Origin: Bradyrhizobium oligotrophicum S58
GTDB taxonomy: Bacteria > Pseudomonadota > Alphaproteobacteria > Rhizobiales > Xanthobacteraceae
Assembly (NCBI RefSeq): GCF_000344805.1
Contig: NC_020453.1
Coordinates: 2,418,001 to 2,482,000, forward strand
Length of the DNA: 64,000 nt
Reading direction: 5' to 3'
Positions 54,623 to 64,000 of the stretch are shown here, in pieces. The notes under the pieces were generated by a model. The model saw only the letters and a list, made by a program, of their open reading frames with translations. It ran no database searches and had not been told where the DNA came from. The position numbers and the translations under genes were made by a program. Positions within the stretch are counted from its first letter, which is position 1, and each line of letters opens with the position of its first letter.

Positions 54623-54889
54623 GCCGCGAAGAAAAGCGAACGCATACGCTTGTCTGATCTTGGCGGCGCACGGCCGGACGCGTCGCCTCGCTCGGTCACC
54701 GTGAGCCGTTCGGTGGTGTGAGCGGAGACGTTACGTGCCGGACGGTTGCCGGAGGCGCCCGCATCATGCTCGTTGATGACGGTCACAACGGCTTCGCCAG
54801 AGCGCGCGAGCCTGACCGTGCCGGCAGCTGCTCCCTCCACGCTGTTCGACACGTTCAGCCAATCGCGCCCCCTAGGGCAAGTCGCGCAA

Positions 54890-55450
54890 TCAGCGCGCGG
54901 CTTGTGCCGGCGCCGATGCAGCGGCCTCGTCCTTCATCGACGCGGCCTCCGTCTTGCCGCGCCTCAGCATCTTGTGCCAGAGCTCGCGGTAGCGGTCCGC
55001 ATTGAAGGTGAGAAGCGTGCCGTTGTCCTCGAAATGAGCCTCGAACACCTTGCCCAGCGCGTAGGTGTAGGCGCCCAGCACCGTGGGCATGGCGATGACG
55101 CCGCAGGCTGTTCCGATGATCGGGACGAGCTTGATCAAGGTCAGCGACAGCGCGCCGCCCGCGAACGTGCCGCCCGAGCTCGCCATCAGGCTGCCGACCA
55201 CCGACTTGCCGAGGTTCTCGGTATAGGGCACGTCGTAGAGCTTGGACAGGCGCGCCAACAGCGCGAGCTGATTGGCGAGCGCGGCGCCAAGATCGATGCC
55301 GGGCGCCGGGATCAGGCCTGCCGCCATCGAGATCAGCACGTGATCCCTGATGATCTCGTGGGCCCTCACTTGGCGGGCTTCCGGCGACAACGTGGGGTCT
55401 GCGACCGAGTTCGCCGGCTTGCCGTCGTCGTTCTTCACTTCGTTAAGCAT
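54890..55450 (-). CDS. DUF697-type membrane-associated protein
   Basis: 186 aa from ATG 55450, overlapping the previous stop by eight bases. The core HEIIRDHVLISMAAGLIPAP, IDLGAALANQLALLARLSKL and KLVPIIGTACGVIAMPTVLG matches the DUF697 (YcjF-like) pattern with two Gly-rich hydrophobic segments, which could insert in or lie on the membrane. Such domains often accompany GTPases, but none is present here. Its coupling to the diiron protein and NRPS suggests a part in the same process, possibly export or localisation. Confidence 0.8.
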   Translation of the reverse strand: MLNEVKNDDGKPANSVADPTLSPEARQVRAHEIIRDHVLISMAAGLIPAPGIDLGAALANQLALLARLSKLYDVPYTENLGKSVVGSLMASSGGTFAGGALSLTLIKLVPIIGTACGVIAMPTVLGAYTYALGKVFEAHFEDNGTLLTFNADRYRELWHKMLRRGKTEAASMKDEAAASAPAQAAR

Positions 55451-56540
55451 GACCCGATCCTCCCGATACATCGCTCTGCAAGCGGTTGAGATAACGTTCC
55501 GACGAATTGAGGCGGTACAGCGCGCCGCGCGCAATGAGCGGTGCGGTCTCCGGCTGCGCATCGACGATCGGGGCGATCACATGGTCGAACCACGCGTTGC
55601 CGTGATCGGCGTCGATCTTGTAGTGCACGTGGTAGTAGTCGAGCCCCGCCGGGTCGAGGCCGAGCCGCTGCCAGGCGTCTACGACGTGGCCGAAGCGGAA
55701 CGGTACCACATATTCGGTGACGCCGTAATAGCCGATCGCCTTGTGGAAGTGGCTGCGCTGAAGCACCATCGTCATCGAGAGATTGCCGCAGGCGATCGAC
55801 TCGGTACGCAATTGCCGGCGCACCGCCGACGGCGTGATGCCGAACACGTCGAGCACGGTCTGGAACAGCTTGGTATGGATGCGAGCGATTTCGCCGTTGC
55901 CCATCTCGTCCCAGTAGTTCTTGGCGATCTCCATCTTGGCGACGTCGGGCGTGCCGAGCTGAAGCAGCGCCATCGCGTCGTCGAAGCGGGGATCGAGCGT
56001 CGTCTCCTGGATGGAGTAGTATTCGAGGTCCCGCCGCGTCGCGCGGCGCATGAACTCGGTGTAGAACGGGTGTGCCGTGGCCGGATGCTGCTCGACGAGT
56101 TCGCGCAGCCAGCGCGCCAGGGCCGTTCCGGTGCGCGGGGCGCTCGCCACCAGCTTCGCATCGACCGCACGGTCCTCGAAACCGAGCAGATAGCTCTCGA
56201 TCAGCTCGGCGATGTCGTCGGCCTCGGCGCTCGGCCGCCGCTCGATGCCGGCTCCCGTCGGCACGCGCAGGCGCTCCGCATAGAGCTGCGCCAGCAGCAC
56301 CTGTGCCGCCCGCAGGCAGTCGGCATCATCGTCGCGGAAGCCGCTGCGGCAGACCCGGTCTAGGGCTTCGAGCCGGCGGGCGCGCTCGGCGAGGCGGCTG
56401 AAGATCGTGCCGCTGGTGGGAGTCGTCGGAAAGCCGCCGACACTCTCGATCTGGTCGGCGAGGGCGGTGACGTCGGCCAGGTCCTGCCCCCGTTGATCCG
56501 CAAGAGACGAAGCCGGGTTTGCGAGCGATAGCTGGCTCAT
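55443..56540 (-). CDS. Iron-containing redox enzyme, heme-oxygenase-like diiron protein
   Basis: 365 aa from ATG 56540, whose ATGA overlaps the NRPS stop. The C-terminal two thirds show the PF14518-like pattern: KMEIAKNYWDEMGNGEIARI, HTKLFQTVLDVFG and DYYHVHYKIDADHGNAWFDH, with several Glu, His and Asp residues placed as diiron ligands. HDO proteins oxidise amino acid-derived substrates in natural-product pathways (SznF, UndA and BesC are examples). Here it likely modifies the NRPS precursor or product. The N-terminal 90 residues are not conserved to my eye. Confidence 0.82.
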   Translation of the reverse strand: MSQLSLANPASSLADQRGQDLADVTALADQIESVGGFPTTPTSGTIFSRLAERARRLEALDRVCRSGFRDDDADCLRAAQVLLAQLYAERLRVPTGAGIERRPSAEADDIAELIESYLLGFEDRAVDAKLVASAPRTGTALARWLRELVEQHPATAHPFYTEFMRRATRRDLEYYSIQETTLDPRFDDAMALLQLGTPDVAKMEIAKNYWDEMGNGEIARIHTKLFQTVLDVFGITPSAVRRQLRTESIACGNLSMTMVLQRSHFHKAIGYYGVTEYVVPFRFGHVVDAWQRLGLDPAGLDYYHVHYKIDADHGNAWFDHVIAPIVDAQPETAPLIARGALYRLNSSERYLNRLQSDVSGGSGHA

Positions 56541-59500
56541 GGCGCTGATCCCATAGTTGCTGATCCCATGATGGAAGAGTCCTCCGTTGTGGATGGTACG
56601 CCTGTCTGCGACAGGGCCTCGGCGATCTCGACCAGCGCCGTGCCGCTCATCAGTGCGCCATGTGTGCCGGCGACGAGTCGCACCGTGAGATGAGTGGCGG
56701 TGCCGGCCCAGTAGTTGTCGGCTTGCGCCTGCGTCGCCTGCAGCATCTGCAGGAAGCCCGGCGGATAGTCGCCCTGGCGATGCGGCGGCGGCGCTTCGGG
56801 CTGGGACGCCTTGAGCAGCAGCACCGGCCCGTCGTAGCGCTTCGGCCGGAACGCGGCGAGCATCGCGTTCTCGAGACTGATCACGCGCTCCATTCGCCTG
56901 CGGGTGACGTCGGGCATGTCGCGATAGAACGGAACGTCGAGGAAGGCTGCGCGTCCAGCGGCATCGAAGTCGGCGAGCCACGCCCGGCGGCCCTCGTGGG
57001 CGCCGAACGAGTCGAGCAGGAAGAGATGCGCGACGGTCTCGCCGGCGGCGGCGAGCTGACAGCTGATTTCGTAGGCAACGGTGCCGCCGAACGACCAGCC
57101 GCCGAGCAGATAGGGACCTGCCGGTTGCACGGCTCTGATGGCCGCGAGATAGCGTCGCGCCAGCGTTGGAATGTCGGTGACGTCAGGACCGTCGCCGTAG
57201 AGATTCCAGGATTCAACCGCGCACAGCCCGATGTTCTCGGCGAGCCGCGGCACCAGCGCGGAATAGGCCTCGGCGCCCGCGTGTCCCGGATGGATCAGGA
57301 ACAGGGTCCTGTCGCCGCGCTTGAGCATGACGGTCGGCTCGAAATCGGCGCCGACGCCTTCCTTGCGCAGGGCCGTCGCCTGATCGGCGATGGTGCGCGT
57401 GCTGAAGATCCACGCCACCGGGAAGCTGCGGTGGAACAGCGCGTTGATGCGCGCTGCGAGGCGGACTGCGAGCAGGGAATGGCCGCCGACGGCAAAGAAG
57501 TCATCGTCGATGCCGAAATGCTCGATGCCGATGACCTTCGCCCAGAGCTCGTACAGCTGGCGCTCGATCGCATCGCGCGGCAGCAACACGTCGCCGCGGA
57601 CATGACCAGGATCGAGATCGCGCGCCACCAGTGATTTGCGATCGACCTTGCCATTGATGGTGAGCGGCAGCGCCGGAAGCTTCACGAACAGCGACGGCAC
57701 CATGTAGGACGGCAGGTGCGCCGCGAGCTGGCTGCGCAACGTCTGGGGCGTCAGCGCAGCGCCTGTGTCGGGAGCCTCGACGTAGAACGCGACCAACTGG
57801 CGGCTGCCGCCGACATCGCGGACGACGGCGACGCAATCGCGGATGCCGGTGAGGCGGCCGAGCGCGGTCTCGATCTCGCCCGGCTCGATGCGATAGCCGT
57901 GAATCGAGAGCTGATTGTCGTCGCGGCCGAGCACCTCGATGCTGCCGTCGGGCCGGTGGCGCGCCAGATCCCCCGTATAGTAGGCGATGACCTCCCGGTC
58001 AGGCAGAGCCAGGGTGACGAAGCGCTCCGCGGTCAGGTCCGGACGGCCGTGATAGCCGCGCGCGACGGCGTCACCGTACACATACAGCGAGCCGGCGATG
58101 CCGTGCGGCAGCGGACGGCGGCGGCCATCGAGAATGCAGATGCCGACATTCTGCACCGGCCGGCCGACCGGCACGTTGGCGCCGAACGTCTCGGTGGTCA
58201 GGACCTCCTGCCACAGTACCGAGGTCGCCTCGGTCGAGCCATAGCGGTTGAACAGGCGCACCGACGGCATCGTCGCGCGGAAGCGCCGGGCGAGCTCCAC
58301 GGGCAGGATCTCGCCCGAGCAGATGCAGTAGCGCAGGTGCGGCAGCCGCTCGGCGATCGCCGGCAAATTGTCGAGCAGCGATGCCAGCAGCGACGGCACC
58401 GGTTCGAGCCGGGTCACGCGATGGCGGGCGAGCTCGCCGGCCATCCGGAGGGGATCACGGACCACCTCGTCCGAGAGCACGACGAATGGAATGCCGCAGG
58501 CAAGCCGGCTGAAGATCTCCCACACGGCGTCGACGAAGTTGATCGAGCTGATCTGCGAGCCGACCTCATCGTCTGCGAGCGGCAATGTCCGCCACAGCCA
58601 GTGGAAGCGGTTGAGCACCGCCGATTGCTGGACCATGACGCCCTTGGGCCGTCCGGTCGAGCCGGAGGTGTAGGCGATGTAGAGCAGGGGATCGGCGGCC
58701 GGTGCCCGCACCGGATCGGATGACGGTTCACTATCGAGGGCCGCGTCGTCGATGGCGATGACCTGGCCGGGATAGTGCGGAAACTTGGCTGCGAGCGCCG
58801 CGGTCGTGACCAGGACTGGCGCCTGCGAGTCCGCGAGCATGAATGCAAGCCGCTCATCCGGTACGTCGGGCTCGAGCGGCACATAGGCGCCGCCGGCCTT
58901 GAGGATGCCCATCAGGCCGACGATCAGCGGAATCGAGCGCTCGATGCTGATGCCGACCGCCGTCTCCGCGCCGACGCCGAGCCGTTGCAGGCGGTGCGCG
59001 AGCCGGTTGGCGCGCGCGTTCAACTCGCAGAAGCTGATCGAGGCCGCGTCGTGCATGACGGCCTGTGCCTGTCGCCGCTGAGGCACGACCGCCTCGAACA
59101 GGTCGGCGAGTGAGCGGTCGCGTGGATAAGGCGCGGCCGTGATGGCATCCGCGAACGCGGCGCGCCGCTCCGCCTGGGTCAGCAGCGCGGCGTCTGCAAG
59201 CGGACGCTCCGGATGGGCCGCCAGCCATCCGAGCGTCTCCGAGAGATGGCCGAGCATGCGCTCGATCACGCGATGGTCGAAGCAGGCGGCGTCATAGGAG
59301 GCCTGCACCAGAAGCTCGGCGGCCGGCACGATCACGAGCGCCAGCGGAAAGCTGGTCTTGATGTCGCCGCGCATGTCGAGATAGCCCCCGCCCGGCGCCT
59401 GGCCGATCCCGTCATCCGGATAATTCTCGAACACGATCAGGGCATGGAACAGCGGCGTGCCGTTCGGAACTGCGCTCTGCCGTTGAATCTCGGTCAGCGA

Positions 59501-62500
59501 CAGGTGGCCGTGGTGAATGACGTTGCGAGTTGCCGCCTGGACGGCGTGGAGATTCTCGAGAACGCTGCGGTCCTGGTCGAGGACGAGGCGCAGCGGCACG
59601 GTATTGATGAACAGGCCGATCATCCGCTCGACCTGAGGCAGGTCGGGCGGGCGGCCCGACACCGCGATGCCGAACACGATGTCGTCCTGGCCGCTATAGC
59701 GTGCGAGCACCGATGCCCAGGCGAGCTCGATCAGCGTGTTGAGCGTCACCCGATGCTGTCGCGCGAACGCCGCCAGCGAGGCGCTGCGCGCGCGTTCGAG
59801 CACCAGCCGGCGGCGCTCGAGCTGCTCGATCGGACGACGGATGTCTAGCAGCCGGTGGTTGATCGCGAGCGGCGTCGGCGCCTCGATGCCGGCGAGATGC
59901 GCGCGCCAGAACGCATGGGCCGCGCCGCGGTCCTGCCGCGCCAGCCAGGCGATGTGACGCTCGAACGGGGGCGGCGCTGCCGGCAGGTCGATGGTCTCGC
60001 CGCAGGCCTGACGATAGCGCAGCGCGACCTCCTGCAGGATGAGCGGCAGGCACCAGCCGTCCATCAGCAGATGATGTGTCGTCCACACCATCGCCCAGCT
60101 GTCGTCGCCTAGCCGGATCAGCCGTAGCCGCATCAGGCCAGGCTGGTCGAGCGCGAAGCCGCGGCGGCGGTCCTCCGCCAGGAAGGCCTCGAGCCGGTCG
60201 GCGCTTTCGCCGCGCCAGTCGGCCTCCTCCCAATTGAGCGGGACCGTCGCATAGACGGCCTGCAGCGGGCGGGCCACTCCCTCCCACACGAAGGCGGTGC
60301 GCAGGATTCCGTGACGCGCGACGAGTCCGTCCCAGGCGCGCCGCAATGCCGCGGTGTCGAGGCGGCCCTCATGGCGCCACGACAATTGCACGCAGTACTG
60401 GTCGGAGCCCGGCGCATAGAGCGCGTGGAACAGCAGGCCTTCCTGCAGCGGCGACAGGCCGTACACGGCCTCGACACGGCCGGCGCGCCACAACGCGTCC
60501 AGCGTCGCTTGTGACACCTCGGGCGCGAGCGGGCAATCGCTCGGCGTGATACCGCCGGAGCCTGTGAGGCAATGCGCGACGATCTCGCCGAGCGCTGTCT
60601 CGAAGGCAGCCGTCAGATGCTCCGCGGTGGTCCGCGCACAGCACATGCGGCTGAATTCGACGATCACCTTGAGCGCGCCGTCGGCAACGTAGGCGCTGAT
60701 CTCGATCGGATGGATGAGGCGGTTGCGCGGCGAGACCGCCGCGCCGGCCTGCTCGTCGGACAGCCTGACGACGCGCCCGCGCAGAGCATCGAAGCGACCG
60801 AGATAGTTGAAGCCGATGCGCGCGCAGGCACGGGCCGCGAGGGTCGCAGCGCGCGGGTCGTCGGCGAGGAATCGCAGCGCGCCATAGCCGATGCCCTTGT
60901 CGGGGACAGCGCGCAGAATCTCCTTCACGGCTTTGATGGCTGCGCCGATATCGCGATCGTCGGGCAGTCTGAGATGAACCGGAAACATCGACGTGAACCA
61001 GCCGACGGTTCGCGACACGTCGAGCGCTCCGACGCATTCCTCGCGTCCGTGGCCTTCAAGGTCGACCACGACGTCGCCGAGGCCGGTCGATGCGCGGACA
61101 GCGAGCGCCAAGGCAGCCAGCATCAAATCGTTGATCTGGGTCCGGTAGGCCGCCCCGGCGCGGGTCAGCAGTTGTCCAGTGGCGGCGGTATCGAGCGTGA
61201 AGGCGACACGATCGGCGTCCGCCACGCAGCCCGGATCAGCGCCTCCGTCGAGCGGCAAGGTGGATGCAGCCGCACCTACGCCGAGCCAGTAGTCCCACTG
61301 ACCTGCAGCAATGGTCCGGGCGTAGCGCACCAGCGCGCTTCGCCAGGCTGCAAACTGTGCTGCGGGTTTGGTGGGGATGTCGCCTGTCAGCAGCCGATCG
61401 AGGTCCTCGATCAGGATACGCCAGGAGACGCCATCGACGACGAGATGGTGGATGGCGAGCAGGAGCCGGCGCTGTCCATCGGGGTGACCGATGAACACGG
61501 TTGCGCGGGCGAGCGGGCCGCGGTCGATGTCGAGACTGGCCTGAACCCGATCCGCTTCATTGCGAAGCGCCGCAGAGGGATCCGCACTGGTCGACAGATC
61601 GAACTCTTCGACCGGCCAGGCTGCCTCGCCCGTCGTCTCCCGCCAGCCTTCGCCTGGGATGTCCTGGAAACGGCTGGCGAACACCGGGTGGAGATCGGCC
61701 AGCGCGGACAATGCGTCGCGGAGGCGCGCGGTGCTGACGTCGGCCTCGACATGAAACAGGAACGCCTGGTTCCAGTGATTGAGCTCGGCGTGACCGACCT
61801 CGAAGAACCACTGCTGGATCGGCGCCAGCGGCGTGCGCCGGGGATCGACCTCGGGCTCCTCCACGATCGCCCGAGGCTGGGCGGCATCGTGCTTCAATCC
61901 GGCCGCGAGCGCTCGAATGGTCGGCGCTGCAAACAGCTGGCTGGCAGTCAGCTCCAGCCCCATCTGCCGGGCCAGGGCGATCACCTGGATGGTGAGGATC
62001 GAGTCGCCGCCGAGCGCGAAGAAATCCTCGTCGATGCCGACGTGGTCGAGCTTCAGCACGGCGCTCCAGACCTGGGCCAGCGTCGCCTCGGTGTCGTCGC
62101 GCGGGCCGCTGAGATCGCGTCCGTCATGCGCGGCGATTTCGGGCAGCGGAAGCGCCTTGCGATCGATCTTCCCGTTCGGCGACAGCTTCAACCGGTCGAG
62201 GCGCACCAGCACGGCCGGCACCATGTAGCTCGGCAGAACCCCGGCGAGCTGCGCGCGCACCTCTTGCTCACTCGGACCGCCGGAGGGAGCCGCGTAGTAG
62301 CCGACGAGGCGGCGTGCGGCGCCACTATTGACGACGATGACCGCGCTCTGCGTCACGCCCGCGCATGAGGCGATGACGGCTTCGATCTCGCCCGGCTCGA
62401 CGCGATAGCCGCGGATCTTGACTTGTGTATCGATGCGGCCGAGACATTCGAGCTGTCCGTCCGGCAGCATCCGCCCGAGATCGCCAGTGCGATAGATCCG

Positions 62501-64000
62501 GCCATTACGTCCGGCCAGCCGATCGGGAAGCGACTGGAACGGATTGTCGATGAAGCGCTCGATGGTCAACTCCGGGCGGTTCAGGTAGCCGTTCGAGACG
62601 CCTTCGCCGCCGATGTAGATTTCGCCGATGGCACCCAGCGGGACCGGGCGCAGCCGCTTGTCGAGCAGATAGGCCGTCTGGTTCTGGAAGGGCACGCCGA
62701 TCGGAGCGTTGCCGGTGCGGCCGGTATCCCGTTCGACATAGTAGGCGATCGAGCCGATCGTCGTCTCGGTCGTGCCGTAGCCGTTCACGACGGCGATGCC
62801 GGGCACCGCCTGCTTGATCCGCCACATCGCGCGCTCGAGCGGCGGCTCGACCCCGACCATCAACCGCTTCAAGCAATAGTTCACGCCATCGGATTCGATC
62901 AGCGGCGTGACCGCATTGAGCAGGTGGGGCGGCAGGTAGCAGTTCTGGATCCGCTGGTCGCGCAGATAGCGCGCGAAGCGATCGGCATCGAGGATGGTGT
63001 CCTTGTCGAGCAGATGGACGGCTGCACCAAATAGCAGATTGCTGAAGATCTCGTAGACCGTGACGTCGAAGCTGAGGCTGCTGGTCAGCGTTCCTCCATC
63101 GCCGGGCGCGATCGTGCGCTTGTTCTGCCATTCGTGGCAAAAGTTGATGACGGCGCGGTGCATGCAGGCGACCCCCTTGGGTCGTCCGGTCGATCCCGAC
63201 GTGTAGATGACGTAGGCGGGATCCGTTGGCCCCGCGCCGGCAATCGGAGGATGTTCGTCGCCCGCTCCATCCATCGCCTCGATGATGAGCAGTTGGAGTC
63301 GGGGTGACTGGAGCACGGTGAGGTCGTGAGCCGCCTGCGGGCTCGCCAGCACGAGATCCGCGCCGCTGTCCTCCAGCATGAAGCTCAGCCGCTCGGCTGG
63401 ATAGTCCGGATCGAGCGGCACCCAAGCGCCACCCGCCTTGAGGATGGCGAGAATTGCGACCACCATTTCGATGGTCCGGCCACAGCACAGCGCGATCGGT
63501 CGCCCCGCCGGACTGCCTGTCGACGGCGCGTGCACGGCGACGATGCGATGCGCCAGCCAGTTGGCGGCGCGATCGAGCGCGGCGAAGTCGAGGCGACGGT
63601 TGCCTTCGACGACCGCGGTCAGCGATGGATGGCGCTGCGCGACGTCTGCGAACAACCCATGCAGCGTCGCGTCGCAGGGGTAGGGCACCCAGCGGTCGTT
63701 CCAGGCAACCAGCAGATCGTGGCGCTCGGCTGCGGAGAGGAATTCGAGATCACCCAATGGGCGCTCGGCGTGCGCGATCAGCCAGGCCAGCGCCCGGTCG
63801 AGATGCTCGGACAGTCGCGCGATGGCCTCGGTGTCGAAACTGTCGGCGTCATAGAGGAGGCGAAGCTCGGTCGACGTGCCCGGCAGCACGGCCAGGGTGA
63901 GCGGATAGTTGGTCTTCTCGTCGATGCGCAGCTCGGCCACCTCGGCTGGCAGTTCGCCCGGATAGCTCTCGAACACCAGCAGCGATTGAAACAGCGCGCT
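56537..64000 (-). CDS. Non-ribosomal peptide synthetase, 5' end outside window: C(end)-A-PCP-E-C-A-PCP-TE
   Basis: About 2,480 visible residues, open to the right edge, so the N-terminus is missing. Counting from the GTG at 63976, the order is: end of a condensation domain (1-70); A1 (about 85-605, YTSGSTGRPKG, Lys603); PCP1 with GGDS Ser659; epimerisation domain (about 715-1140, IHHLVVDGVSW); condensation domain (about 1168-1600, HHLLMDG); A2 (about 1620-2115, Lys2110); PCP2 with GGHS Ser2167; thioesterase (about 2222-2460, Ser2295 in GGWSFGG, Asp2322, His2439). The A1 pocket reads DVYYMGGIGK and A2 reads VDWEISRSVK by alignment with GrsA. The product should carry a D-residue from module A1 and end at module A2. 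Two partner genes are translationally coupled downstream. Confidence 0.95.
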   Translation of the reverse strand, partial: SALFQSLLVFESYPGELPAEVAELRIDEKTNYPLTLAVLPGTSTELRLLYDADSFDTEAIARLSEHLDRALAWLIAHAERPLGDLEFLSAAERHDLLVAWNDRWVPYPCDATLHGLFADVAQRHPSLTAVVEGNRRLDFAALDRAANWLAHRIVAVHAPSTGSPAGRPIALCCGRTIEMVVAILAILKAGGAWVPLDPDYPAERLSFMLEDSGADLVLASPQAAHDLTVLQSPRLQLLIIEAMDGAGDEHPPIAGAGPTDPAYVIYTSGSTGRPKGVACMHRAVINFCHEWQNKRTIAPGDGGTLTSSLSFDVTVYEIFSNLLFGAAVHLLDKDTILDADRFARYLRDQRIQNCYLPPHLLNAVTPLIESDGVNYCLKRLMVGVEPPLERAMWRIKQAVPGIAVVNGYGTTETTIGSIAYYVERDTGRTGNAPIGVPFQNQTAYLLDKRLRPVPLGAIGEIYIGGEGVSNGYLNRPELTIERFIDNPFQSLPDRLAGRNGRIYRTGDLGRMLPDGQLECLGRIDTQVKIRGYRVEPGEIEAVIASCAGVTQSAVIVVNSGAARRLVGYYAAPSGGPSEQEVRAQLAGVLPSYMVPAVLVRLDRLKLSPNGKIDRKALPLPEIAAHDGRDLSGPRDDTEATLAQVWSAVLKLDHVGIDEDFFALGGDSILTIQVIALARQMGLELTASQLFAAPTIRALAAGLKHDAAQPRAIVEEPEVDPRRTPLAPIQQWFFEVGHAELNHWNQAFLFHVEADVSTARLRDALSALADLHPVFASRFQDIPGEGWRETTGEAAWPVEEFDLSTSADPSAALRNEADRVQASLDIDRGPLARATVFIGHPDGQRRLLLAIHHLVVDGVSWRILIEDLDRLLTGDIPTKPAAQFAAWRSALVRYARTIAAGQWDYWLGVGAAASTLPLDGGADPGCVADADRVAFTLDTAATGQLLTRAGAAYRTQINDLMLAALALAVRASTGLGDVVVDLEGHGREECVGALDVSRTVGWFTSMFPVHLRLPDDRDIGAAIKAVKEILRAVPDKGIGYGALRFLADDPRAATLAARACARIGFNYLGRFDALRGRVVRLSDEQAGAAVSPRNRLIHPIEISAYVADGALKVIVEFSRMCCARTTAEHLTAAFETALGEIVAHCLTGSGGITPSDCPLAPEVSQATLDALWRAGRVEAVYGLSPLQEGLLFHALYAPGSDQYCVQLSWRHEGRLDTAALRRAWDGLVARHGILRTAFVWEGVARPLQAVYATVPLNWEEADWRGESADRLEAFLAEDRRRGFALDQPGLMRLRLIRLGDDSWAMVWTTHHLLMDGWCLPLILQEVALRYRQACGETIDLPAAPPPFERHIAWLARQDRGAAHAFWRAHLAGIEAPTPLAINHRLLDIRRPIEQLERRRLVLERARSASLAAFARQHRVTLNTLIELAWASVLARYSGQDDIVFGIAVSGRPPDLPQVERMIGLFINTVPLRLVLDQDRSVLENLHAVQAATRNVIHHGHLSLTEIQRQSAVPNGTPLFHALIVFENYPDDGIGQAPGGGYLDMRGDIKTSFPLALVIVPAAELLVQASYDAACFDHRVIERMLGHLSETLGWLAAHPERPLADAALLTQAERRAAFADAITAAPYPRDRSLADLFEAVVPQRRQAQAVMHDAASISFCELNARANRLAHRLQRLGVGAETAVGISIERSIPLIVGLMGILKAGGAYVPLEPDVPDERLAFMLADSQAPVLVTTAALAAKFPHYPGQVIAIDDAALDSEPSSDPVRAPAADPLLYIAYTSGSTGRPKGVMVQQSAVLNRFHWLWRTLPLADDEVGSQISSINFVDAVWEIFSRLACGIPFVVLSDEVVRDPLRMAGELARHRVTRLEPVPSLLASLLDNLPAIAERLPHLRYCICSGEILPVELARRFRATMPSVRLFNRYGSTEATSVLWQEVLTTETFGANVPVGRPVQNVGICILDGRRRPLPHGIAGSLYVYGDAVARGYHGRPDLTAERFVTLALPDREVIAYYTGDLARHRPDGSIEVLGRDDNQLSIHGYRIEPGEIETALGRLTGIRDCVAVVRDVGGSRQLVAFYVEAPDTGAALTPQTLRSQLAAHLPSYMVPSLFVKLPALPLTINGKVDRKSLVARDLDPGHVRGDVLLPRDAIERQLYELWAKVIGIEHFGIDDDFFAVGGHSLLAVRLAARINALFHRSFPVAWIFSTRTIADQATALRKEGVGADFEPTVMLKRGDRTLFLIHPGHAGAEAYSALVPRLAENIGLCAVESWNLYGDGPDVTDIPTLARRYLAAIRAVQPAGPYLLGGWSFGGTVAYEISCQLAAAGETVAHLFLLDSFGAHEGRRAWLADFDAAGRAAFLDVPFYRDMPDVTRRRMERVISLENAMLAAFRPKRYDGPVLLLKASQPEAPPPHRQGDYPPGFLQMLQATQAQADNYWAGTATHLTVRLVAGTHGALMSGTALVEIAEALSQTGVPSTTEDSSIMGSATMGSAP

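Noticed and set aside
1..64000. CRISPR arrays, intact insertion sequences and rRNA genes
   Set aside because: No regularly spaced repeats, transposase genes or ribosomal RNA sequence were seen on either strand.

Overview
The window looks like the chromosome of a high-GC alphaproteobacterium, most likely Bradyrhizobium or a close relative. The clues are GC-rich third positions on both strands, many LivK-type periplasmic binding proteins, CoxSML-type molybdenum hydroxylases, class III CoA-transferases, and tyrosine-integrase debris of a rhizobial type. This placement is inference from gene families; no marker gene is present.

Layout. (1) 1-10.8 kb, + strand: a tight run of nine genes. They are the end of a TIM-barrel protein, an L-fucose/L-arabinose isomerase-like protein, a FAD-NAD(P)-binding oxidoreductase, an aldose 1-epimerase, an inositol-monophosphatase-like phosphatase, the three subunits of a molybdenum hydroxylase and a family 2 glycosyltransferase. 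They read as one sugar or cyclitol operon of unknown substrate. (2) 10.8-15.4 kb: a decayed zone with a frameshifted integrase remnant, a DUF6130-like scrap, a broken nitronate monooxygenase and a broken quinone oxidoreductase, plus an intact nitroreductase and quinone oxidoreductase. (3) 15.4-51.5 kb: a catabolic island with three cytochromes P450, an alcohol dehydrogenase, an acyl-CoA ligase, three CaiB-type CoA-transferases, an IpdAB-like pair, four acyl-CoA dehydrogenase genes (one a double-domain fusion), a FadB-like fusion, a FadA-like thiolase, a MaoC hydratase, an SDR, an IpdC-like flavoprotein, an Ltp2-like thiolase with its OB-fold partner, three orphan solute-binding proteins, a Rieske oxygenase with its reductase, and AraC, GntR and MarR regulators. 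(4) 51,651-51,695: the 3' part of a tRNA-Lys(CTT) gene without its 5' half, the footprint of site-specific integration and the probable right edge of the island. (5) 52.4-54.6 kb: a sugar isomerase/epimerase and a Gfo/Idh/MocA dehydrogenase. (6) 54.9-64.0 kb, - strand: an NRPS whose 5' end lies beyond the window, translationally coupled to a heme-oxygenase-like diiron protein and a DUF697 membrane protein.

How the island may work. P450s and the alcohol dehydrogenase would hydroxylate and oxidise an alicyclic or terpenoid-like compound. The ligase and CoA-transferases would make CoA thioesters. The dehydrogenases, hydratases, SDR and thiolases would run beta-oxidation, and the IpdAB-like and Ltp2-like enzymes would carry out C-C cleavages outside classical beta-oxidation. 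Six copies of a palindrome, TGGTnnnACCA (one with a mismatch), lie just upstream of the island's transcription units, and a FadR-type GntR regulator is encoded beside one of them. This suggests a single local regulon. The substrate is not known from sequence alone.
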